From Ridgeia piscesae (Eukaryota; Annelida; Polychaeta; Sabellida; Siboglinidae): a stretch of 64,000 nucleotides of DNA. The first letter of the stretch is position 1. Each line of letters begins with the position of its first letter. Under the pieces are notes generated by a model. It saw nothing but the letters and a program-made list of their open reading frames with translations. It ran no database searches and had not been told where the DNA came from. The stretch spans positions 252,001-316,000 of the forward strand of contig JAODUO010000970.1 of NCBI GenBank assembly GCA_025642075.2. Direction: 5' to 3'. The translations under genes were made by a program, and so were the position numbers. Positions 23,138 through 34,399 of the stretch are shown here, one piece after another.

Positions 23138-23696
23138 GAAATTAATAGAAACACTGGGAACTCTTTTGAATTTCGTTTCGCCTGGATGCAGTCGAAACGA
23201 TGTACGAAACCTGAGTATGGAAATGGAGCTTTGTGTGGAAACGTGGTTTAGTTTTATATAAATAAAATAATGCTCCCCTAAAAGACAAAAGTCCCAGGTT
23301 TCTTGCACGGTCAGCGGTGACAACCAAGGGGACAGTTTCACTAAAATAAAGTGCACTTAAGGAAACCCATCCATAAACAGAATTGGACGAAAAATTTAAG
23401 AGAGCTTTCAAAATCCGTTTCATTAGCGTGATCCTTACGGTAATGGTAAGCACTTTCGCCATCATGCTAATCGATAATATACACTAGTTTGGCAGAACAT
23501 ACACTTGTTTGAAAATATATACCCCACCGATCATTTCTCAACAATGTATGACTTTTTACTCACTGTGCGAATATTTAAAACCTTACCTTATTAGCAATCT
23601 TATAAACGCGGCCGACATATTATTGGGGAAACTATTGCGGTGTCACACACACTGTAAACATTTAGCAGAGCTATAAGATAGGAGCTGAGGCACGCC

Positions 23697-23704
23697 CTTG
23701 GAAC
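23697..23704. repeat. 8-bp target-site duplication, left
   Basis: CTTGGAAC, repeated exactly at 31884-31891. Together they bound the 8179-bp element between them. Confidence 0.9.
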
Positions 23705-24165
23705 CACGTGCGCTCGCGTCTTTGTGAATTATTTTCTCTCAGCCTCTATGTATATATAATATAAGTGTGTGCAACTTCAGCGGCTGCCGAGTGAAACGCC
23801 CACCTTTTTAACACCAGATCCGCTCCCTCGATTTACCAACACCGAGTGTGAAAATCACAAATGCATGTCCAGTGCAATGTCTACACAACACCAACTTTTC
23901 GAAACCGAGGGATCCACTGTTATTACCAAAAAGAAGCCTTTAGTAACGTGCTATCGGATTTATAAAACAACGTATGCAAAGTTTCCGGAAGTGACCCGGC
24001 GACCCCGCGTGGGACACCTTGTGTGCGCTATGTTCGCCCCAAAAAATCCACGACGCGAGGAGACGCTGTTCTGTGCGAAGCTTCGCCTGTTCCATATTAA
24101 TTTTCATTTACAAAGAAAAAAACCACTGCGTGCGATGAGGACCCTACAAGAGATGACGTTTTGGT
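23705..24165 (+). repeat. Left terminal inverted repeat (coding)
   Basis: Contains an open frame that is the first exon of the transposase gene. The same frame is present, inverted, in the right repeat. Differences between the repeats are few (for example Glu-Asn versus Glu-Asp before HKCMSSAMST). Confidence 0.9.
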
Positions 24166-27100
24166 GAGTGAATGAACATGCCATTACATAATATTACTAA
24201 CATTGTTACAACACGGTTAATAAGGGTTTGCTGGTAATGTAACTGATACAACAAATGTTGTTAACGTCACAAAAAAGGAAACACAAATGCACACTGTGAC
24301 GAATATATTGGATGCTACAGTGTATATATAGATGCTACGCTGTCAACGATATGACTGAACTACTACATGCGATGTCTATGACATTGTCACTAAAATGTAA
24401 TGGCCACTTGACCCGTTGGTTACAGGTTGCAGTTGATAGTGTAATTGTAAAATGAAAAAATAAACACTTGTAAAATATGTTTACAGATGTTTTTGTTGTG
24501 CAGGATATTGAAACATTACATGGAGGGGGATGGGGAAATAGAAACACAAGACGCAATGAAAAATTACATGAATTCATTTGCTGAAGAAGACACATCCACA
24601 ATGGTAAGTGTATGACACGAGTGCGTGTAAATGGGAGCAGCCGTATGTGAGTGTATGGGACTGAACTGTTACTAGTACTAGGGTTGGTAAGACCAAATAA
24701 GCACTACGGAAAAATGCCGCATGTAATGTAACATGTTTGTTGATGACACATGTGTTTCATTTCAGTTCTTTCAGAAGGTGCTTAGGCGTCTTTTCCCTAA
24801 GGTGAACGTGAGACGTGTGCAGCATACGATATATGGAAACGATAACAATCAACGGACTATTACAAGTAAGTTAATTTATATTGAACACATTTAATGCATC
24901 AAATATGTCTTGGTTTATCATGACGAGTTAATTTAACAACATCAGTTATTCATTCTTACAAGAGCAATCGATGAGGTTTTCTTACAATACTGTAATAGTG
25001 TGACACAAACAAAGGCAATGCAAATATCAGCCGTCACACACAGACCCATCCAACATGTCAAACAACACAAGTCATAGAAGGCATAAAACACACGAATTCA
25101 AAGTAATGATTACACACTGCAGGAACATGCGCAGCAACAACAAGAAACACAATTTCAAAGCATTTTCAACATTTATGACCACACAACATTATTGTATTGA
25201 ATGTAACTTCAGTAGCACTGTATGTACAAAAAGTCCACATACAACCGACATAAATTAGTACCCATAACAAAATGTAATTTGTTCTCCAGGGATATACACT
25301 GGTTTAGTTAAACGCCAAGCACCGCCCACTGCAGAAGATTTGGGAGAGGCCCTAGCGCGCAATGGTTGGGCACCTATCGCCAAGCACGTGTACTGTAAAG
25401 TTCTGTATCATGTGAACAACACACCGTGTACTTTAACCATAGATGGCGACATGTATGAAATACATATTCGGGATGACACTGTTCCGTTAGACCAATGGGG
25501 CTTCCCTGATGCCATCACTACACAAGTCGTGTATGCACTAACAACGTTTCTTAGCGTTGTTCAACTGTGTTACGGCGTGCCGATTGGCCGTGACGCAATC
25601 ACCCCTAGCAAATCGACAAACATACGTGTGCACAATGGTTTGCAGTACATTCAGCACATCCGCTGCCCTGTTGTTATGCCGCTTCTGAACAAGGAAACAT
25701 CCTGCCAGGTCTGCAGAAGATTATATGGCAACCGCATTTTAGCGGCATCCAAAGCGGTAACATTACCAGAGGTGAGTCGTATAATTCCTTCATCATATAT
25801 TTGTATGTTATATGTTCAATAACACAAATGTCATGACATTTTATTTACACAACATTATCTATCAGTATCGGTTCATAGTAATGTCGCTTTATCGTGCGAT
25901 ATCTTATTATGAATGTCATCACAAACACCACACCAGGTGGGTGCACTACACAATGAACTGTTTGCTCAACAAACAGTACACATATTCAGACGCATCGAAC
26001 CTCGTTGCGTACAACGTCATCGATGCTTGTTGTCTATACTGTGACATTGGTGCGCACGTGTCTGAAACAGTGAAACACACAGTCTTTACTACCCAAGAAA
26101 TCCCTGCGTAACAACAGCTCCATTAAACATAAATGTGTTTGCAGGTTTCATGCACGATGTCTTCAGTTGGATGACAGCAACTGCAAATGAAAAGAAAGTA
26201 CCAGAATGTGGCAGGCAAGGAGGGATAATATTTGACGAGATGTCTATTCAGCGTGATCTTCAACTGGATTCACGTGCAGGTGAAACGAGGTTGTCCGGCT
26301 CGGTAAACATGGGAAAGGAAGGAAACGATCTGGACAGGTGTCATGGTGTGCATGAGAAAAAGGGAAAAATAAACAACACTATATTAGCAGCAAATGTTTT
26401 GCAAATGGAATTTTTAGGATTCTCTGGATTTGTATTCCCATTTGCGCACTTCGCCACCGTCGGTGTTCAAGCACACCATCTGGTGTGCTTGTTCTGGAAG
26501 GCCATTGGTTATCTGTACGATTATGGTTTTCATGTTCATTTTTGCTTATTCGATGGGGCCAGCGCCAATCGGTCATTCCTGAAGCTGTTGTTTCATCCAC
26601 TGAAACCCCTTGACACCAGCATGACAATTGACAACTTACATGTTATGGGTGAAACAGTAGTTTTAGGAATGGACGTTAAGCATGTTATAAAACGTATACG
26701 TAATAATATTTTCAACAGCGGCATTACGTCGCTTTGTACAAGACATCTCCACTGGAAGGGATTGCCAATCACCTGGGACCACTGGCGCTGTGCATTTAAC
26801 TGGGATATGACGTGTAATCCAGAGATGACCCGACTCCACCATAAGTTAACAAAAGAACATATCTTCCTTAACACGGTCTCCAAAATGAGAAATCATTTAG
26901 CCGAGGAATGCCTGAACAGCGCCATGTGGTCCCTGATGAAGAACTATGCTGACACTCTGTGTGAAGGGCAAAGGAAGTGTCTAACAGGTACTTTGAAATT
27001 TCTATCCATCACCAGTGATTTGATTTCTTTCGTCAACAACGATTCTCCTGTCGTTCATTTAGCTGACAGCAGATTATCTACCCTTGAAGTAACAATGTCA

Positions 27101-27433
27101 TTTTTCTCTGACTGGGAAGCTGAGGTCCTAAGCAATACATGTCTTGACCGAGAAATTTTAAAGAAACGTATTACATCTGGCAGGTCAGTTATGCCATCAC
27201 GTATTAACACTGATATAGTGGAGAATTTCTTTTCGCAACAAAGATCGCAGAAACATGGTTCCAATACGAATCCGACGTATCTACAATATTCGAAAGGCGT
27301 GAATTATGTGTTGCTTGGTAGAAGCAGTAAGAGGAGATCAAAGAAGTCGAATCCTGGCTTAAAAGGAGCTGTCCCTTATAATTTTTCTTGCAATGAACCT
27401 TTGCGTAAAAGGTCCAAACGTTCTGAGGTGTAA
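23865..27433 (+). CDS. P-element-like transposase, six-exon model
   Basis: Predicted exons are 23865-24163, 24504-24603, 24766-24865, 25290-25771, 25937 to about 26040, and 26145-27433. All junctions except 5-6 have GT-AG sites, and the joined frame continues through exons 1 to 5 (for example TTTTG|G makes the Trp of MTFWILKHYMEG). Exon 4 ends with a cysteine-rich segment (RCPVVMPLLNKETSCQVCRR). Exon 6 carries the P/THAP9-type RNase-H-like core: GGIIFDEMSIQRDLQLD, LFDGASANRSFLK, GMDVKHVIKRIRNNIF and NTDIVENFFSQQR, with a basic C-terminus (KRRSKKSN, KRSKRSEV). Asp, Asp and Glu in the first, second and last of these motifs are candidate catalytic residues by family comparison. No THAP zinc finger is visible. 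The exon 5-6 junction is unresolved because exon 5 meets a TGA near 26040. The role is inferred: cut-and-paste transposition of this element. Confidence 0.7.
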
Positions 27434-27559
27434 CTGTTTGAAATGTTACAAACACGCAAATGTTCCAATTTCATACGTGTTTGCGCTAAACTTGGTGATT
27501 TGTTCTTAGTTAAACCTTTACGATCATACATTATAAATACGTTAACGTACATGTCATTC

Positions 27560-27923
27560 TTAATCGGTGAGAAAACATTTCGGGCACTTGAACGGTAGTT
27601 CGTCATTTTCAACATGTGCTACCAACATGTCAGTGCTCAAGTTGCTGCACGATTGCTGCAGCCAGCGTTGACATCTAGTGCATTGTATCCAATTTTGTAT
27701 GTATGTATGTATGTATGTATGTATGTATGTATGTATGTATGTATGTATGTATGTATGTATGTATGTATGTATGTATGTATGTATGTATGTATGTATGTAT
27801 GTATGTATGTATGTATGTATGTATGTATGTATGTATGTATGTATGTATGTATGTATGTATGTATGATGTATGATGTATGTATGTATGTATGTATGTATGT
27901 ATGATATGATATGTATGTATATA

Positions 27924-28017
<94 letters not shown>

Positions 28018-28527
28018 GTGTGTGTGTGTGTGTCGTGTGCGTGCATGTATGCGTGTGTGATTGTATAATGAGCAATATTTTAAAGAGGTAATAATGTGAA
28101 CATTTGCAATACATAGATAATAATTGAAAAATTAAAAACCTTCCACAGAATGGTGACAACAGCTGAGATCATCATGCACTGTTGGGGAAGTACGTCCATA
28201 GAATGAAGTGACAGAACCTTTGTGACCCGTACACGCATGCTTTGAAAAACCGACCAATTGCAGGTCAGCTGGGTCCCGCACACGGCTTATTGCGACTCCC
28301 AACTGACCTGCGGAAAATATTTTCTCCGCATGGACTATGGCGCGTGTAAGTGTCAGGCCTGAATGATAGATAGCCACGTATTACGAAATGTTAATTTAAC
28401 ATTTCATTTCTATACAACGTCATTGCAATGTAATAAAAACGTCATTGTGAAGTACGTCATTTCATAATGTCTTCATAAATGAATAATTTAAAGTTTCAAT
28501 GTGTGAATGTATGCAGATAACTAAGAC

Positions 28528-28600
<73 letters not shown>

Positions 28601-30814
28601 ACATAATAAACTAGGTTTTGAGATTACTCAGAAGTAACTTAATTAGACAGTTATTAACTGATTGATATACTTGCCTTGACATTTGTGAATAGTCATGGCG
28701 AACGCAAGCCGTAAAGGAACTTGATAGCGAATCGCCACTTGCTTGTGAGTTGTCGATGAATATACCACAAAAGCTGTCTTTTGTAGGTTTGCTGTCCTCC
28801 CATCGATGGTCGTGATAGTCACATACTCTGGGCATATTTCTGTAACTGTCGCTTGTGTACCGTTAACCAATCGGTGCGATACATTACAAGTCACACATAC
28901 TGGCGCGTTTACCTTTAGGTATAATTTTGCAGGGGTTAGTATCCGTCGTAGGGAAGACACATCACCTGCAACCATAAACGGAGTAACAATTTTAACTATC
29001 AACCAAATAAAACACGTACACATGGGTCTAAATATAAACATAGTGTTGGTGGATGTTCCGTTTCTCTACGACATCTCAAACTCATGCATATTAAAGGAAA
29101 TACTTTTTACAGACAGGGTCTACAATAAGGTAAATTGGTCATGATCCATCCACGGCGTAGATGTGAGTGTCACACACGACATTGTACAAAGTGTGAACAA
29201 AGACACTAATATAAGCAACTGCTTATATGACAAAGAAGTGACGACATACCGGTATCTGTTGACTGATACACGTGCAGATGTTGTTGCATTTTCTCTAGAC
29301 AGTCATGGTTATGCATGTCCACCTCCAAATTTGTAGCATATAGATGCACGGCTCCGTCTGATGGTATGGGCCGTGCTAATGATGACATTGCTATTTCTGT
29401 TTCATGGCTTACCTTTTTTTACAAACACAAGGAATACGCTATAGCAACACTTTAGTTGGAAGGATAAATATATATTAAGGGTGCAACCATTAAATGGAAC
29501 GAAAAATATTGCAATAGTATGAGTTGTTACTGAAAGAATTTCCGCAGTTTCATAACGAAATTAAATGAATGCTATTATGGAGAAGCACTCCAGCGTTATA
29601 CAAATAAAACAGAGCACTCACTTTACCGGTGGCAACTTCGCCTATCGAACGTATGAATGTTTCGCATTTCTGTCTTTTCACATCTTTCAAATTGATGTGA
29701 TGGAGTGTCTCGAAAAATGTGGAAGAGAACAGAAATTCCCCAGAATCGCCATGTCCTATATCGGGAACTGGTGGTAGTTGGTAAAAATCTCCCGATAGTA
29801 TAACTTGCAAACCACCAAACGCAGCACTGCTTTTGCGAACGATTCTGCATATCTCATCGATATTATTGAAGATTTTGAGACTTATCTGTTCACAAAACAT
29901 TACAATTATAAATGTATAAACATTAATTTAATACGCTTGTACACATGTATGCTTACTTTGGAACTAATGTATATATAATAGTAACAATAACAGTAGTAAT
30001 TCCAAAATAGTAACGACTTCTTATGCGCAAATATCACGAAGATTAAGTTCAGTGACGCGACAAAGACCAAGGGATTAAACAATATCGTAGTTGTATAACA
30101 ATGCGCGAGTCGTCACAGGATGTAAGAAGATGCTTGGAAACTAAAGAAGATAGGCAACATTAAGGAGATAGGTTGTTATGCGCCAATGAAATGAAATTGG
30201 AGTGAGCACAGCATTCAGACATGCGTGTTGTGTTGACGAGATAGCTTTATAGGTTATTTCACAAAGCTATTTTAATGGTTTCAACAATTAAAGTAAAATA
30301 TACCGGCGAACATGGCATACATATTCACATACCATGGATATTTCATCGACGACAAGAACGTCCGTAGAGTAAATCCTCGTCCGGACATCGCTGTACGCCT
30401 CGTCATTCGATATCAACTGCTTCAATTCCATTACCGTGAACCGGCCATCCTGATGATTGATACGTATTAATATTGCATTGTTTACATAACATCATGTCAC
30501 ATATCCTACAGCTTCCTAGTGTAAATGTGTGAATCCGTGTGCACGTGATTGCGGACAAAACACAAATTACGGAGAATGTACCATTTATATATATGTGTAA
30601 TAATAATAATAAAAACACTACACACAAAAAAAACTGGGTGGCCGCTATTGCTGTCGAGGCGGTGACAGCCACATTCCTTCCTGTTTTAGATATTTTTTCT
30701 ATAATTTTTTTTTATCAAGGTAGTCTTCCCACAGCCGGCTTGTCCACTGATGACGAGCTTATGTCCACAGGCACACAGCGACAATGCCTCATTTTCTTGC
30801 GAACTAATTTTGGA
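27560..30814 (-). CDS. PIF1-family helicase gene of the P-like transposon
   Basis: SF1B helicase motifs lie in order on the minus strand. About 30814-30634: Walker [12 protein letters not shown] and, one base out of frame after an A-run, [13 protein letters not shown]. About 30530: IHTFT-like motif Ib. 30449-30333: VLVVDEISM (Walker B). 29885-29627: [13 protein letters not shown] (motif III). 29396-29250: [15 protein letters not shown]. 28965-28675: [13 protein letters not shown]. 28358 to about 28132: [15 protein letters not shown] and [18 protein letters not shown] (motif VI). Exon borders fit GT-AG, except a GC donor at 28674. A further minus-strand frame at 27690-27560 has a PHD-like half finger ([16 protein letters not shown]) and may be the last exon beyond a microsatellite intron. 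The extra A near Walker A is a decay mark or sequencing error. The first exon may come from the right TIR. Likely role: unwinding during transposition or repair (inference). Confidence 0.75.
27695..28035. repeat. (GTAT)n, (TA)n and (GT)n compound microsatellite
   Basis: About 190 bp of GTAT tetranucleotides, then TA and GT repeats, lie between the two convergent genes of the transposon. The long frames through it are not protein genes. Confidence 0.95.
28531..28599. repeat. (TA)n(TG)n microsatellite
   Basis: Lies in the predicted intron between the two C-terminal helicase exons. Confidence 0.95.
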
Positions 30815-31286
30815 CTGCAGTTAACGTATACATGTATGTGAATGCGTTCTGCTTATAGGCATATTTTTATTATATTATTTTAGGTAAGCTGCCCGTCATT
30901 GCAAACAATACAATTATTATTATGGAGCAAAGCTACAGAGACTATTCGAACTCTATTTCAATTTCGATAGCAGACCGACGTCTGATAACAACGTTTGCAT
31001 GAGATTAAACAATGCTGTAATTTGTATTTATAATATACCTACTTTATCGTTACTTGTGATACAGATGTAACGCATGAAATGCTGCCAATCTTATTTTAAT
31101 TCTTGAATTCATGTAAGCATTGCGATTTTGTTCATTCATCTGCATTTCGTAGATTTTTTCCAGACTGTTACTATTACATTTCAATTGAAGCATATGTCCA
31201 TATAACTCTTGCTAAATAAAACCAAATGCATACAACACTGCTACGCCACATACACCGTTATTTCGTTAGACCATACCTTTACCTTA

Positions 31287-31804
31287 TCACTTATTCAAAA
31301 CGTAATCTTGTGTAGGGTTCTCATAGCACGCAGTGGTTTTTTTCTTTGTAAATCTTCTTCTTGACAAACTCCAAATACAATAGCGTAAACACTAATACAA
31401 AATTACTACAAGTACAGCCACTTTTATGGGTTACTACATCATTCATCACATCATCACTCAATGAAAATTAATATGGAACAGGCGAAGCTTCGCACAATAC
31501 AGCGTCTCCTCGCGACGTGGATTTTTTGGGGCGAACATAGCGCACACAAGGTGTCCCACGCGGGGTCGCCGGGTCACTTCCGGAAACTTTGCATGCGTTG
31601 TTTTATAAATCCGATAGCACGTTACTAAAGGCTTCTTTTTGGTAATAACAGTGGATCCTTCGGTTTCGAAAAGTTGGTGGTGTGTAGACATTGCACTGGA
31701 CATGCATTTGTGATCTTCACACTCGGTGTTGGTAAATCGAGGGAGCGGATCTGGTGTTAAAAAGGTGGGCGTTTCACTCGGCAGCCGCTGAAGTTGCACA
31801 CACT

Positions 31805-31844
<40 letters not shown>

Positions 31845-31883
31845 GCTGAGAGAAAATAATTCACAAAGACGCAAGCGCACGTG
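31287..31883 (-). repeat. Right terminal inverted repeat (coding, interrupted)
   Basis: Reverse complement of 23705-24165. The frame from about 31703 to 31458 encodes nearly the same residues as transposase exon 1. About 105 bp of unrelated sequence at about 31354-31458 follows HINFH and brings a stop. The donor that ends exon 1 on the left (TTTTG|GTGAGT) reads TTTTGAATAAGT here, so this copy of the exon probably no longer splices the same way. A (TA)n tract at 31809-31840 has expanded relative to the left copy. Confidence 0.85.
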
Positions 31884-31891
31884 CTTGGAAC
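31884..31891. repeat. 8-bp target-site duplication, right
   Basis: CTTGGAAC, an exact match to 23697-23704. Confidence 0.9.
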
Positions 31892-32419
31892 CAAACGCGC
31901 CTAGATATCGCTCAATCTCGTAGGACGTCTTGTCGTTTAGTGCGGTATTATAGTTTATCCATGTGAAGGCGCTATGTGTTTGAAGAGCCCCAGCTCAGAT
32001 GTATTAGCTCTGGTTTTTACGGGAGCGTCGCTGCTGAATTTGTTTAGTTTATATAAAATTGCAGAGCGCGCCAACATCTTAAACTGACATTCTGTCGTCG
32101 AGTAAAACAATATGAAGGTAACTATGTACAATATAAATTAGATGCAGCCTAAATATGCTCAACAACCGATTAAAGGGCAAAAAAGGCAACGGTTTCGTGG
32201 CGAACACCTAATAGAGTTAATATAAAGTAACAATTTCCACATATGCTCATTTTTTTAACGCCAGCCGTTTACCTGAAAAATATTTTTGAACACCCAGCCA
32301 TCGAAATACTATGAGCTACGCCATTGTCGACGAAGAATGACGTCAGTACGCTGATGCTTCTCCACAGATTAGTTATTCATAAATCCGCCTGGAGGCGCTG
32401 TGCGCAGAGAAAAATAAAA

Positions 32420-34390
32420 ATGGCGTGTTTGTTATGGATTATCTAAATCGGATCATTTAACGGATGCAGAAGTATCTGGATATAGATTCCAGCCGCAAAG
32501 ACAAAGGCACGTATTGGAAGATACACTAGAGGCGAGTGACCACGAAAAGAAAGACACACGGGAAGCTGAACGTACAACAAACAAAACTAGCAGAAACGGT
32601 GTCAACTGGTGGCGGTGCTGAACCAATGTGTTGATGCGGTGACAAGTTTGTCTGCTGTCATGAAATGGCTGCAACTCGGCAACGCGCGGATCATATTGAT
32701 GAAGGTAAATATTAAGTTGTCTATTATTGTTATTGCTTAAATATTATTATCCTGAGGTCCGGACTGCGTAATGATCGTATTATTATGACAAGCGAAATAT
32801 GATCGCTTAGCTTCGGCCAAGCCTTGCCGCCTTGGGCCAGCCGGGTGACCTCAGGCTCAGGCTTGCCGCATTCAACTATTAGACTAAGTATGTGTCACTT
32901 ATTACGTTTTATGATAATAACACATTTGTTAAGACTTGGTGGGGTTTATCATTTAACATAAATTGTACTGAATAGTTCCAATGAAATTAAATGAATCAGG
33001 TCCCACAATTGTGCAGGCGTGTCAATTGTGGAAAAAAATCCATACAAATGAATAGTCAGTACCTTGCTGTTTTTTTGCATCCCCCAGGTGTGGACACCCA
33101 TCACATTTGTAATAACAGCAGCTATATTGATTCATATATCATGATCTAAATGCACCGCCTACACAGCAATGGCAGGCAGTTACGATTATTTTATTTGAAC
33201 ATAAACTGCAGGGTTATCTTCTCATCATTTTGCATGTGTCTTATGGAGTCATATATAAACATAGATAATGAGTTTGTTTCAAAGAACCCAGAGATATTAG
33301 TGACGAGATGAATACAGGAAATGTGTCAGAATTCATGCTTTGTGAAATTATGTTCATTCAGAATAATAATCCATGTTTGCAATGATTCACATAAAATATT
33401 TCTTAATGTTCGATTTTTTATGACAGGTGGACTGCTGTGTATTACGAAAAGTCGGATTTGAAATTCTCTGCTTCGAGCAACTGGTGCTTCGGAATGTATT
33501 GGTTGCACTGAACCATATACAGATAGATAACTGGCAACTAGATCCATCAACAAACAAGTAAGTATACTGTGCATACATTTTATATAATTATGTTGCAATA
33601 AACGTTAATGCATCAAATAAGAAGCAACAATACAACATCAAACAAAGTAGCACTATAAATAAAAAATAATAGTTATCATTACTTATAGATACAACACATG
33701 GAACCATTATGATTTTTATGCAGTGAAAATGGCAGGTATATTTGTAAACATAGTGCATAGTTCCTACTACTGCCCAAAGTATAGAATGGATCATAGAGTA
33801 AATTATAGTGCCTAGTCTTTTCACAAAATAATCTAATTGACATTTTCTCTGGTTATCCATTATGAGATGACAACCCAAATATGTGAATGCAGGGACTGGA
33901 GTTGTCATTAGAGGTTTTAGACAAGATGTTTATGTTTGACAGCTTTCAGAATGGTTCAATCAAATTAATAAACATTTCTTGAGCTTACTAGCAATACCCT
34001 AATTCATTTTATTCCAAATTATAGAAATAGATCCTCAATAGTTTCTAATGCCACACAGCGATTTAAAAGTGCATATTGTCAACATTAGATGCAATATGCT
34101 ATAATACTGCCACACATTTATTTTTTCTTTTCTTAAAAAGCACCACATGTTTGAAATGGGGTGTGTCTTTAATTATATATTTTAAATTAAAAGGATCATT
34201 GATTAATGTTCATCTTATTTACAATGTCATATGTATATTTATCTGAACACGTTTATTTCAGGTTGCTCAGGTGGGCTGTCTATAGGCAGTTTACTGGTGG
34301 GTTCACAGCAAGTTGGGCCGGAGTGTTCATCGAGTACTGCCAGCATGCACCAGCCACCTAATCAGGACAAAGTTCCCTGTCCTCGCTTGG
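32420..34390 (+). pseudogene. P2X7-ballast-like (cysteine-rich) protein inside the TTAA element, decayed
   Basis: Exon 1 (about 32420-32704) reads YGLSKSDHLTDAEVSGYRFQ and QPQRQRHVLEDTLEASDHEK, then enters a cysteine motif split over two frames (NWWRC and GAEPM, then FVCCHEM), ending near GAAG|GTAAAT. Exon 2 (33429-33557, acceptor TTTATGACAG) reads VDCCVLRKVGFEILCFEQLV and NVLVALNHIQ. Exon 3 (from 34262, acceptor TTTATTTCAG) reads LLRWAVYRQFTGGFTASWAG. The order 'WC..C-PM-CC.E', 'CI..H..F...CL...VL..AL' and 'YRQFT' is that of the P2X7 C-terminal ballast domain. Domains of that kind are common in invertebrate genomes, often in transposon-linked proteins. Stops and shifts make this copy non-functional. 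Confidence 0.55.
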
Positions 34391-34399
34391 AGAGCAGCA

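Larger units (their letters stand above)
23705..31883. mobile_element. P-superfamily-like DNA transposon carrying a PIF1-like helicase (8179 bp)
   Basis: The element starts CACGTGCGCTCGCGTC and ends with the complementary GACGCAAGCGCACGTG. It is flanked by an exact 8-bp duplication (CTTGGAAC). The terminal inverted repeats are about 0.46 kb (23705 to about 24165, and 31883 to about 31287, the latter with a ~105-bp insertion at about 31354-31458). Two convergent gene sets lie inside: a P-like transposase on plus (23865-27433) and a PIF1-family helicase on minus (about 30814-28130, possibly beyond). P elements are known for CA-starting termini and 8-bp duplications, which fits. Long TIRs and a helicase are not features I know for that superfamily. 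It looks recent: the duplication is exact and the transposase frame is open, although the helicase has one frameshift. Confidence 0.85.

Noticed and set aside
27560..28159. 199-codon minus frame rich in HTYI and IYIY
   Set aside because: Almost all of it is microsatellite. Only the last ~40 codons (PHD-like half finger) look like real coding sequence.
27560..30814. Helitron, on the basis of the PIF1-like helicase
   Set aside because: No Rep/HUH motif is seen, and the unit has long terminal inverted repeats with an exact 8-bp target duplication, unlike Helitrons.
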